44,839 bases of DNA from Tricholomella constricta (Eukaryota; Basidiomycota; Agaricomycetes; Agaricales; Lyophyllaceae), in the NCBI GenBank assembly GCA_013368375.1, contig JAACJP010000078.1, positions 1-44,839 of the forward strand, in the 5' to 3' direction. The translations under genes and the position numbers were made by a program. Below are positions 20,832 to 32,200 of the stretch, in pieces; within the stretch, counting starts at the first letter, position 1; every line of letters starts with the position of its first letter. Under the pieces are notes generated by a model. The model was not told the origin of the DNA and made no database searches. It worked only from the letters and a program-made list of their open reading frames with translations.

Positions 20832-21929
20832 TCAATCGCAGTCCGTCGGATCCCAATCAGTCACCAACCCCTCCTCCAGGCCATCAAGCGCTGCGATATC
20901 TTCCTCGGTGAGCTCGAAATCAAAGATATGGGTGTTTGCCACGATGCGCTTGTGCGAGACCGACTTGGGCAGGGGGACGTAGCCCTGCGTGTGCGACATA
21001 AGATGGGTCGTAGTAGGAAAAACCAAGGGCGAACGGACCTTTTGGACAGAGTACCGGAGGAAAATCTGGGCGGCGTCTTTGCCGTGCTTCTCTGCGAGGG
21101 CGACGATGGTGGGATGGTCAAATTTCATGCCACGCACCATGGGGGCCCAAGCCTAGTATGCAAGGGGGATCGATCGGTATTAGAGCACAAACACAGGAGA
21201 TGGGCATACCTCCAAGACGATCCCTTTCTCTTTGCAGAGGGCAACAATCTCCCTGCGCTGTTGGAATGGATGGAGGTCGATCTAGAAAGGCGTAAATAAG
21301 TCAAGCCAAGTCAAAGGACATCACGCACCTGGTGCACCGCCGGAATGGCGATGTCAAGAATCTCCTTGAGATGCCTTACGCCAAAGGTGCTGACGCCAAT
21401 ACTCTTGACGAGCCCCTCCTTCTGGGCGTCGACACAGGCACGCCAACTGTCCTTGCGTGCATCGGGCCCGCCGAGGGGGCCATGGAGGAGATAGAGATCA
21501 ATGTAGCCGAGGCCGCATTCGTCGAGGGAGCGGAGGATGGCGGCGCTAGTGTGGTCGTAGCCGTTGTTGTCCTTGAGCTTGGTGGTGTAAAAGATATCAG
21601 AGCGGGGGACGTTGTTTGCGTCGCAAAAGTGACGGATGGCGTTTCCCACAGGTTGCTCGTTTTCGTACCACTCGGCCGAGTCGATGTGGCGGTATCCGGC
21701 CTGTGGGGGGTGGGTGGGGAGATGAAGGCAAAGTAGGAAATGGACGCACCTCGAGGGCCCAGGTGACAGCGTCGTGGGCATCACGGCCGTCCATTTCGTA
21801 CGTACCGAGGCCGAGGATGGGGATCTCATTGCCGTCGAGAAGCTGGGATGTGAATCAGCTGGTGGGAGAGTGGGGAAGGGGAGATGAGCGCACTTTGGCT
21901 TTGGTGTTGAGAGTGAGGGTGGTGGCCAT
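20832..21929 (-). CDS. aldo/keto reductase family oxidoreductase
   Basis: Six exons: 21929-21894, 21842-21750, 21700-21329, 21281-21210, 21152-21039, 20984-20832, giving 279 residues, the usual size of small AKRs. All introns are 47-57 nt with GT...AG borders. It starts MATTLTLNTKAK/LLDGNEIPILGLGTY. The catalytic tetrad is visible: Asp in RHIDSAEWY, Tyr in the same segment (WYENE), Lys in TTKLKDNNG and His in LYLLHGPLGG. The cofactor-binding end shows VPLPKSVSHKRI, the usual NADPH phosphate-binding loop. The last intron (54 nt, open) could be retained without loss of frame, but splicing restores the usual SVQKGYVPLPKS. The protein is a cytosolic NADPH-dependent carbonyl reductase by family; the substrate is unknown. 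Divergent from the AhpC/TSA gene. Confidence 0.92.
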
Positions 21930-22093
21930 GGTGGTGGTCGTGGGTCAAGTTTCGAATCTCGGACGCGGCTTAGACATGACGTCGGGCAGCGAGACAGTTG
22001 ATCGGACCGATGATCCGGACGGGGTTCTTTCACGGAGCGTGTCAGCCTCATGCACGTTCAAAAGCGCGTAGTCGAGGTTAAGGTGTGTGCCCA
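21930..22093. promoter_or_regulatory. 164-bp bidirectional promoter region
   Basis: Lies between two divergent start codons (21929 minus, 22094 plus). No clear TATA box was seen. Shared control of the reductase and the thioredoxin-fold protein is possible. Confidence 0.5.
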
Positions 22094-23604
22094 ATGTCGT
22101 CCGACTATCGCTATCCCGTCCCCGACCCAGATGATCCTTTTGCTCCCCTCTGGCTCTTGCGATCCCGCTCGTCCCACTCCGAGCTCGCGTCCCCCTTACC
22201 TGCCGACACCCTATCGATCGACCCCCACGCGTCCTCCTCGTCCTCCAACCCCTGCGCTTACATGAACCCGCGCCCCGCCCCCTCCACGCCCTCTCGACGC
22301 GTAGACCCGCGTCACAGCCGTCACACGCTTTCTCTGTCCTCCCTTGCCCACATCCGTACCCCAACCTTCACCGCCAACCTGCACCCCGAACCGGAATGGG
22401 CACTTCCCACTTTAGCCCAGCTCGCCCGCGCAGCCGCCCTTCCCGTCATCGCTGCATCCGGCCTGCGTCTCCCCTTTGCTGCCCTCTTCGCCGCCCGACC
22501 CACCGTCGTCCTCTTCCTCCGCCACTTTTGGTGCCCCCTCTGCCAGGACTACATGACCTGCCTTGCCGACGCCTCACCGCCAGAGCACATGTTCGACCCT
22601 CGTCGAAACCGCGTCGATCTTGTCGTCATCAGCAACGGTGCTCCTGCCTTTATCCCAAAGTACAAACAGCTCTTTGGCCTCCCCTTTGACCTCTACACCG
22701 ACCCCTCCCTCGCCATCTACGACGCTCTCGGCATGGCACGCCCGTTCCCTCAAGATTGCCCCGTAGACGGCCTTCAGCGCCCCACTGTGCTTGACGGCGG
22801 CTACGTGCGCCACGGGCCCGTGCGCCGCATCGCCATGGTCGTCATGCGCGCCCTCAAGGCCGGCATGCCCATCTGGGAAAAGGGCGGCGACATCCACCAG
22901 CTCGGCGGCGAATTCGTTCTCGGACCTGGGTGAGTTTTTCGTCCCCCCATTCACCCATTTCTTCAACTCCGTCTCCCAGGCTCAAATGCACCTACGCCCA
23001 CCGCATGCAATCCCCCAAAGGCCACGCCCCCATCCGCGACGTCCTCTTTGCCGCCGGTGTACACCTCCCCGTTCCTGCCCCCTCCCCACCCATCACCACA
23101 CCTCCTGCGCTCTCCACCTTCCGCTCCCTCTCCTTCGCGTTCCCCACCCTCCCGCGGCGCGCTCGACACTCCGCATCGCTGCCCACGCCCCGCCGCCGCA
23201 ACAGCACCAACACCCACCGCGCCCCCGACCCCATGCGCGAGTTTGGCGCGTGGCGCAGACGCTCCGTCGACAGCGCCGGCGGCGGCAGTGCGCCGCGCGC
23301 GAGCGTGGTCGCCACGGAGGCAGGCCCTCCGCAAACTGGCTTTGCAGCGTCACATGAAGACGAGGCGGCGTGGATGCATGAGCGGATGCAGAGCCTTGAG
23401 CGCTTGCGTCAGCGAAAGAGCGAGCGGCGCGGCGCATTTGTGGGGTACTTTCGCGCTGGGTCTGGGTTTGGTCCAGCGGCCGGCACGAGGAGCGACAGCG
23501 GCCACTGCTCGCCTGTGAGGGAGGAGGAAGGGGACGCGGATGCGGTGATGGTTATTGGGTTTGTCGATGGCAATGGAGATGTCATGGAGGACGGGAAACG
23601 GTAG
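22094..23604 (+). CDS. AhpC/TSA family (PRXL2/AAED1-like) thioredoxin-fold protein
   Basis: Two exons, 22094-22929 and 22980-23604 (50-nt intron, GTGAGT...CCCAG), about 486 residues. The ATG at 22094 (MSSDYRYPVPDPDD) is the first ATG of the frame. A Ser/Pro-rich leader precedes the fold: LPVIAASGLRLPFAAL, then VVLFLRHFWCPLCQDYM with a CxxC motif, LVVISNGAPAFIPKYKQL, FDLYTDPSLAIYDALGM and GGEFVLGPG. These blocks match the AhpC/TSA_2 redox domain. After the intron come the last fold element (CTYAHRMQSPKGHAPI) and a long basic, Ser/Arg-rich, probably disordered tail that is unusual compared with compact family members. Likely a peroxiredoxin-like antioxidant; activity not certain. Confidence 0.85.
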
Positions 23605-23790
23605 CGTGGTCGCGTGCCTTTGCTGTAACATATTTTTATTGTACGCGCAAACTTGACCTAGAGTATATTGCAGCTCGGCCACATGAAATGTGAATATATG
23701 CAGTCTATTAGATATGTCATGTCATTAGAAAAGAGCTCCGTCTTAGCAACAGCCCACGATCCCGACCTCGCTGTATGGCCAGCCACAAAT

Positions 23791-26643
23791 CTACGTCGGC
23801 GGCTCGCAGTTGCCTAATTTCGGCGGTCCGGTAGTGGGTTCCATCATCAGCTGAACACACACCGACTTAGTCGGGTATTTGACAAAGATGAAGCAAAGCC
23901 TACGTACGCGTAATGTCTGGACCGTCGTATACACAAACACGATCAGGCCAAACACGATCAGCGCAATGTCCGCGAGCTTCTGCTTCTTGGTCCGCGCACA
24001 CGCGCGGTAGTGCAGCATGGCGGGGTACACGTAGCACAACGGGACACTGCCATTTGGTCAGTTGAGCCCCAAAAATAATTTGGATCATGACCTCACCAAG
24101 CAAAGCACCCGACGAACGCGACGAACTTGTCGAGGTCGGCAGCACCGAACCAGCTGATCGCCGTGCACACTACGACCATCGCGAAGCGGAACCCGTTCTT
24201 GAGCCATTTGACGCGGATATCGGCCTTGCCACTCCGTGTGAACAGCCCGTTCTCAAGGATTCGGACCGCGGGGAAAAACTGAAGAGGGATGGAGAGCAGG
24301 ATTGCCAGCGAGTAGAGGAATTGAACCTAGACCCCGTACAAGTCATGAAAGAGCCAAACAGTAAGCGGAGGGACACGTACGATTTGGACCATGCTGCTTT
24401 CCGAGTTGAGGTTCACGAGGACGACTGTTTCGACGTCTGATCCAAAGGTGAGATAACCCAGTGCACCTGCGCCGCCGAACAAAACTATCCCGAGCCCTGA
24501 ATGAGAATCAACGAATACGACGAAACGTATGAGAGCCCACTTGTCAGGAACGCCATAACACCAGTCAGGACGGCCGGGAATTTGCGCGGCTCGCGCATTG
24601 AATCGGTAATCGGAATAACCTGCTCTTAAAGTCAGTCGCAGTACAACACAGTCATCAAGGGACTTACAAGACCAATGCCCTCGAACGAGAACACCGCCGT
24701 TCTTTAAATTGGATTCATATTCCGACGAGAAAACTAAACTCGAACAAGGACACTCACCCGATGAACAATGGGAAGTCCTTGGGATTGAACATCTTCACAT
24801 CCGCGATGCCCTGCTTGCCAATTATTGAAATCTCGGAGCCAAAGATATATACAAGGCCCGCTAGGATAAAAGCGTCTGCGATGAGTGCGGTCGTGCCGAG
24901 CTTGGCAATGTCGCGCACAAGGGCGAGTGGCAGGAAGATGATCAGCTGCAACAGAATGAAGTACTGTGTTGGGATGAGCTTGATGCATTGTGTGATTCCC
25001 ATAACGAATGACTGTGCGTGGATGTAGGTGAGACGATGTATGCCGGAAGACAGGAGGGCATGGACACGCACCTGGAGATTCTGGGACACAAAGATTGTGT
25101 ATGCTGCGACGAAGCCGATCTGGGAAACGACGATAGATCCCAAGATCACGTACCGCATCCAAGGGCCGTACAATGCACCACCGATGTCTGGTATATAGGT
25201 AAGGTCGGGTGAATATAAGGATGGTACGACGAGCATACCTCCAAAACTTCCTGATACAACAAACTTGGTTTTCACCAAAAGCAGGAAGGAGTACAAGGAA
25301 ATGGCAGCGATAGCCACGAACGTTATGGCGGAAAAAAGAAGGCCACCGTTGTAGAATCTGAGGAGCAGAGTTTAGAAAAAAATTGTGCAACGAGCGCGTC
25401 AAAATCGTACGCTTTCCCGAGGAAAAGGACGCCAGTGCCCACAAAGGATTTGAGCAACTACAAAGAGACAGTCAGTGGCCTAGGATGTTTTGCGATAAGT
25501 ATGGTTGAGATGTACCATGAGAACAGCCTGTGTGACAGTTGCAGTCCCGCGAGGCCCCACGGATGTTCGTCGACGGCGAGTTCGCGACCTCGAACGCGTG
25601 GTGCCGAGCAGAGGAGTGTCCTCTGCCACAGCCGCCAACCTTGCAGCGACCTCATCCGAGGTTCTTATTGCCCTCGCTTCTTCGTCCTCTTCCCGCTCCT
25701 CCTCCTCCTCTTCAAGATCTTCTCCAGCCTATCCAAGCTATCAATACGATTCCCGAATGACAGATATCAGACTCACAAAGTGCCCAAATATGTAGAGGAA
25801 ATCAATGAAATTGTTGAGCATGCGTGGTTCTGCTCCCTGCTCCGTGGCGCGTAGGATTACATAGTTCCTTCGGAACCCTCCAGGCTCATGTATATGCTCG
25901 AACGCAGGATCCGGCTGTGGGCTAGGGCCAGCAAACGACGCTGCACGGGCGCGGCCTCTGCTCACACCAGCATGCCATTTGTATATATCATGTCTGGAGG
26001 ATGCTGGTCGTTCAGTGGTCCTCTCGGTGGCAGCGGAATTGGCGCAGCTAACTTACGTCACGTCTGCACCAGGCGCATTATACGGAATGGGAAATGGCTC
26101 TGAGCCTTGCCTCTCAGGTTGCATTGAGGAGGACGGTCTCCGGAATGAAGGCGCCTGTTCCAGTGCGTCGACCGCGAGATGGTGCTCGGATCCGTTCCCG
26201 TCGACGGATTCTGTCCATGGGCCGCCCTCGCGTTCCTTCTTTGAGACGAGATGCCGCCGGAGCACCTTGGCCTTCTCCTCGTCTGATAAATCATCGAGGT
26301 CGAAAGGCGGGGTCTCCGTGCCGCTACCAGAGGAATTGGAACTCTTCGTTGCGCTTATCCCCCCGACAACCTGGGGCCCCGGGCGTAGCGACGATGGCGT
26401 ATCGGAGGTGGTGGGAACCAAGGAAGTCGTGGCGGGCGACCCAGTGCGCTGATTGGGCGTCGGAGTAATGCCTCTGAGGGGAATATTGGGTGGTGGCGGA
26501 GTGCCGGCGTACTGAGCGCGGAGGGCATGGAGATTGGGAGTGCCGACGGAAGCAGGCAACGAGGCTGGTGCGCCAGCTTCCGGGGGTTCAATAGGAGCGA
26601 GCCTGGGACTCTTGATAGCCACGGGCTTGGAGGGAAAGGACAT
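23791..26643 (-). CDS. amino-acid transporter of the Aa_trans (AVT/vacuolar) family
   Basis: Thirteen exons reconstruct in frame to about 736 residues: 26643-26057, 25993-25777, 25728-25516, 25457-25411, 25357-25239, 25187-25072, 25011-24758, 24701-24668, 24619-24541, 24496-24381, 24326-24097, 24046-23908, 23850-23791. All introns are 44-63 nt. The N-terminal ~340 residues are cytosolic-like: Pro/Ser-rich, with GADVTHDIYKWHAG and an acidic run. The membrane part starts at ATVTQAVLMLLKSFVGTGVLFLGKAFYNGG, in which SFVGTGVL is the family's first helix signature. About ten hydrophobic helices follow, including VFSFEGIGLVIPI and GALGYLTFGS. The C-terminus is short (LMMEPTTGPPKLGNC). By family it moves neutral amino acids across the vacuolar membrane with protons. 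The ATG at 26643 is the first in frame. Confidence 0.92.
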
Positions 26644-26884
26644 GGTTGGAGTCAAGACCAACCTGTACTTAGTAGCGGACTTACCGCCTTATGCCTCATT
26701 AAGCGACCGCACGTGTCAATGTAATTAATTAGCTCCAATTCTGCGAGTTCTAACGTCTACTGACAGACACAGAAATTATAAAAGCGTTGCAGAGAGAGCT
26801 CGTGAAGATAACATCGTTTGGTTCAAAAAATCGTCCTCGCATTATCTTCTGTGCTCATCTGGACGGTGGAAGCAAAGTCAATTG

Positions 26885-29087
26885 TCAATTATTAATGCGG
26901 GGTCCCCTGCAGCCGCCCCACCAATCCTGCGTCCATGAAACCAGCTTTCGCGCCATGTCCAGGCCCTCCTCCTTCCTGTCGTCCATGCCTATACCCGCCG
27001 ATGCATTTGCCCTTTTTTGTGCCTTGATTTCCTTACCTTGAGCCCACGCTTCCTGGACTGCAAGCGCCCAATCTCCTGCCTCGTAGGATTGGCGTGACAG
27101 CTCCACGCCAACGCCGTCTCGGTCAAGGAGAAGACGCAATCCGTGCTCCTCGATAAAAAGAGGGCGAGACACTGCACACCAAATTTTGATCAAACCCAAC
27201 GTAAGGGGGACTATTCGAAGGGCTCACCATAGACAAAAGGCGTGCACGAATCGACGCATTCAGATACAGTTCCATATCCCTATCAGCGGGCAGATTAGCG
27301 AAAACCTGATGACATGGCCAAACACAGATCATGACAACACCAAGGCGGAAGTATCGAACCCAGAGCTTGAAGAGGCTCACCAATTTGCCCAATAGCACAT
27401 CCCCCACTGCAGTCAGATCAGGCATATACACATCCTTCGGCGCGACATAAAACCCACCCGGCAGCCCCGCGGACTTATCGTCGCCCTCGCACGGCCGGTC
27501 CGAAGCGCCGCACACGATGGCAATCCACGACTCGTCCGGCAACAAACGGGGGTCGAATGAATTCCCATCGCTGCCTAAATGATCACCCGCGCCGATGGGC
27601 GTGGACAAGTCGAACGTGTCATCAATTCCGCTCGGCGTGGGCGGGATCGTCGCAAGCTCGGGGACGCTGAAAGATGGGCCGGGCGAAGGCTTGGACGCTG
27701 GCGGGGCCCCTGGGATCCATATATGTGATGGAGTCGCGAGACGGGGCGAGACCCGGTGGCCCAGAGACGTACTCGGCGATGCAGGTGTTCCAGGCAAGTG
27801 ACACGATACGTTAGGTGGCTGGATTCGGGGCGAGTACATCTCGGCGGATCCTTCGCTGATGCTGGGGCCGGTGACTCGTGTTGGGGATTGGGTGGGGGTG
27901 GTGCTGCGAGTCTGGCTCCTGCTGGCGGGGCGGCTCGGTGCGCGGAACACTTGTCCGCCAAATGACACGATCAGGATCTTTGTGCGGTCCGGGTCGTGCA
28001 AACGTGGGGGGATACCTATGGAAAATAGGAGGCGAGAGCGACCGCCAGGGGTGTAGACAGAGGGTGCTGAAGCGGGCGGGCGGACGAGAAGGGGCGCTGC
28101 GATGACGGAGCGCGGAATGGTTCGAGGGGGAAAAGGGGGTGAGGAGCATTGAAAGGGTTTGGTTGGGTGGAGAGAGCATTGTGAGGGTGGTTGGAAGAGA
28201 AAGTCAATAATATTAGAGCAAAATCGGTTTGATGACGCGTCGACCCAGTCTGGTGACGGGAGAGCAGGGTATATCGAGAATGAGGGTATAGGTATACATC
28301 CCGGGAGGAGGAAGAGGAGGTCTGCGCAGCGGTAGCCTTCGAAAATCTGCGCCACGAGAGAGTCGACTTCCGACGAGGGGACAGGGATATCAGGGATCAA
28401 ATCTATGAAGGTATCCTGGGCTGTCTTTGGGGTAAGGCAGTCTGACTGAAGGGACGATTCAAGATCAACTTGGAGGAGCGGTGTGGAAAGATAGCTATAC
28501 ACTGAATCAAAGGTGAAATTGGTGATCAATATTGATGGAATGCCTGCTGCATTTGCAGCTAGGCTGCACGTCTCTGAGTAAGCATCGCATAAAACAGTGA
28601 GGTATGCGTGTCTTAACGTACCATCCCAAGAACGCCGCGTCGCTCAGAACGGCGTGAGCCTTGATCTCCTCAAGCCACCTCCTTTCCACAGCCAAGATTT
28701 CATCTTTGCGGAATAAAAACGATTTCAATACCTCCACACTCTTCTGGCGATCTACACGATATCTGTACACGGCGTCGACGTGTCAGCTTGTGCTAGCATT
28801 CCCAGCTCGATCTACTCACGCAAGTGGTTGTACAATAACAGGGTCGATCTCAGCATAGCGATACGACGCCCCTAGCGCAATGCTGTCTGCAAAGACGTGC
28901 TGTGGCGCTGAGGACGTAATATACACAGTCGGTCGCTGGGCAAGTGGCAGGCTCAGCAGATGGCTCGCGAATGCCGAAACGCGCGTCGCATGTCCATATC
29001 CTTACAAAAAGTGAGACACAAGGGAAGTATATGAAGTTCATGCTCACCGTGGCCAGAGCAGTAGTATGCAAAAGAAAGCGGGGGCAT
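26885..29087 (-). CDS. glycosyltransferase-like protein (L-arabinokinase N-terminal-domain-like)
   Basis: Six exons rebuild in frame to about 627 residues: 29087-29048, 29000-28820, 28762-28622, 28563-27381, 27279-27228, 27171-26885. The N-terminus reads SFAYYCSGHGYGHATRVSAF, the GHG-type nucleotide-sugar glycosyltransferase start. Then come VYITSSAPQHVFADSI, LSDAAFLG joined by splicing to CLAANAAGIPSIL, and ITNFTFDSVYSYLS. The middle (about residues 200-430) is Ser/Pro-rich and disordered-looking. The C-terminal acceptor half shows YMPDLTAVGDVLLGKLGYGTVSECV and PLFIEEHGLRLLLD. This is the GT-B fold as in the N-terminal half of plant L-arabinokinase; no sugar-kinase domain follows. The first intron uses an AAG acceptor and the fourth is 101 nt. 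The substrate is unknown. Confidence 0.82.
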
Positions 29088-29290
29088 GTAAGGACGCTCT
29101 ACGGAGGTCCTAGGATGACTCCATCAACCAAAATAAACCCCTCAACAAATTTGGTCAACACCGCTATTTCACAAACGGCGGCCCGGGTTACCCGCTCTAG
29201 GCACTTGTCGAGGCTTCATAGTACATGTTCAAGGTAAATTACAAGATCCAATACAGTTGTCTGAAGTACTAGCACAGGTAAGTCAGCAGT

Positions 29291-32200
29291 CTAATCCAAT
29301 GATCTTCTTTCCAATAGCTTCGTAATTTCCCTATGCTTGTGCAGCCAATCAGGGAAGGTGGTGACCTGGGGACTTGTCAGGTCCTTCATCTCTATCAGGT
29401 AGTTTGCAAAGGCGATCAGAGTTCCGTAGCGGTATCTACGCGGAGTTAAAACACTGAGCAGTAAAATTCGAAAGGAGATAAGACGTACAGGTAGTTCACA
29501 GTGGTTCCATGCAGTTTACGTTCTTTGATGCTACCCTTCTCGCATGCCTCTACTTTGAGCTTGTAGCTTAAGGCAGGATCATTGGGTGTATCAGCAGAGT
29601 CGCAAAAACGCAAACGCACTCGTAGATCGCCTTGCGGAGATTCTGGACGTCTTGCATCAAATCGATTGCCCTGTCCGTCAGTCTCTTCGCAACTTTGCCG
29701 TGCGAGAGCACCCCGACGAGTTGCAGGATGGCCTTGTACTCGCCTGCACCACACGGTCACCTCCGCGACTTACCATTGTATACGTGCGATCAATGCTCAC
29801 CTTGCAAATAGGCTTCTTCTTCGGAAGGACCGTCCATGGAATCGTATATCTCTGCAGCAGGTTCGTATTGCCACAACGCCTCTTCATCTGGGTCCCAGTG
29901 CAGTATAGACGAGATCAGACAGGCAGTGACCATGCCCGTTGTTGTGCGTCCGCGACCCATCTGACAATTGAAGATGAAATCACCAGCTTCTGAAAGGCCG
30001 CCTTTGACTCGCTCAAATAGCTGCCAGAGTGCACCCGGAAGAGGAGCCTGCTCATCAGTCTTGCACAACAATCAGTACAGGCACCAACCAATTCTTGAGA
30101 TAAAAGACATACGATGGCGACACGAGCATAATCGATCTAGGGAAAGGTTACCAAATTTTCAGAGCAAGAGATGCAAAAGACAAACCCTGTATCCTTCTTT
30201 CCTGATCATGTCGATCACATCCTTCGGCGTCAGGATATCATCATCGGTCACAGTCTCCCAGATGGGGATGATAGCAAAAACGCCTGGTCGTTCCTCCACC
30301 TCGTCGTGAAGAAGTACTCGTCCATCACTAGCTCTAAGCTCACGGAGGACATCCATTTTGAAGTTTTGCTCCATAAGTTCAACTACGACTGTTGAGATTC
30401 CTGTCGCCCTATACCCAATCCTTCAGATGATTTTAAATTGACGGTGAAAGAGCTTACTCGACATTTTCCATTGGTCGGTCGACGAGTCGCAGGACGTGTG
30501 GCCGCCCCGCCACGTAGATGACGGGTTCCTTCACTCGGCATAAGTAACTATTGTGTCGATCAAGATCATGGATACTAACTTCACGCAACGAAGTCCAGAA
30601 AACCAAATTCTTTCCTCCAGGGCCGGCGTCTACCCTTTCCAAGGCACGTTTGAAGCTGTAAAAAGGCAGACACAATTAGAATAAACAGGTGTGCAGCTGT
30701 CTAACTTTGCGGACCCGTCGACCGTGGGCATTCCACTGCGTGACTGATGAGCTATCCGACTTTGCAAAATAAATGGCCAGCTGACCTTCCGCACACCATC
30801 TTGCCGTCTTCTAGATATTCAAGTTCAAGGCTCTCAAAACTTTCCTCGTCAAAAGGTTCCGAAGGTTCCGCGGGCCGCAGAGTCAAAGGAACGCGCCGAA
30901 AATTTGGCGACCCTTCAATACGTCTATTTGGAGCAGAGCATGATTGTGAGTTGTTGTTCAATACCACGCTGTAACAAAAATCAAGCACTCTGGAAGAGAC
31001 ATCTTCTGAAGATTGAGGAAGAAGTCACTCTTGAGGATCGTCGAAGCTGAGAGAATGCTTCCCGTGCGGTTCGCCACGACCTTGGTCACTACGTCCGGAT
31101 CAGCCACGCCTTCCTTCGGGTCCGCCCTCTCAAGCGGCTTTAACCCATCGATGCCTTCAGCGAAGAGCTCCCTTTCAAACGTTTTGATCACTGTTCCGGT
31201 AAGTTGAATGAGATGGACGTGAACGTGTACGATTTAGGCTTACCCGGTCGGTCCTTGACGTAGGTCTCCACGGTCTGGAAGGACTCCATCGTATCGGGTT
31301 CTGTCGACTGGAGATACGACTGGAAGACGATTAGCTCGAAGTAACGGCGGAGGTTTTGAAGCCCTGTTCGGCATGTGAGAAGCCACTCGGGTAGCGGATT
31401 TGAACGGTACAAACCTTTCTGAGCAAAGAGGCGTTTCTGTTTCTCGTCCGTGGCTTGTTCGGCACTATTACGCGCCTCCTCAATGGAGTCTCTGAGGTTG
31501 AAGACAGCAGAACACTGGTCGATGGCGTCGTCGACAATATTCTTGACCGTGGGGCCTTTTCTGATCACCCGAAGGAGGTCTGGGAGGAAGATAAGCCAGT
31601 GGCACTGGAACTTTTGACATGTAAGAGCTCACTATTGATAACTGTGTACGAGTGACGGCCTTTGTTCGAGGTGGATTCAGCGCCTGCCAAGTTAGAGACT
31701 GCGGACATGGGCCTTTTCCCGAATCGAGGAGGAGGAGGCTTCGTCGCTGCCCGGTGATGTTCGAGCCACTGCCTAATTAACAATAGAATGATCTGGGAAG
31801 AACTGGTGAGGTGGAATCGCGACAAATTTCAGCATACTCGACCCACTGAGGCAAGCGTACTTCTCCCGCGGCCAAGTTGGCAGTTGACGACAATAGGAGT
31901 GCTCGTGGACGTCCGCAACACTACTTCGATGAGGTCGTTGAGATCCGCGAAGTCCGGAGGGCGCTCTGCAGTGATGGGAATGCGATAGTAATGGAGTTCG
32001 ATGCCGTTCGCTCGGCGCCTTGCCGCCATAACATCCTTCAGCACGACAATGTTGTCCTCTGTAACCTCTTCCCAAACAGGGACGACAGTTCCGTCTGCAG
32101 TTTCAGTGTGAAGCAAAACTCTGTATGGTGAAACTTGGCAAGTAACATTGAAAGAATGGCCGGGAGCGCATACCTTCCTCCGAACTCATGCAACTCTGCT

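Noticed and set aside
28564..28621. Apparent broken splice site in the glycosyltransferase-like gene
   Set aside because: First read as a non-AG acceptor, but the acceptor GTGCAG just downstream restores the frame to CLAANAAGIPS, so the intron is normal.
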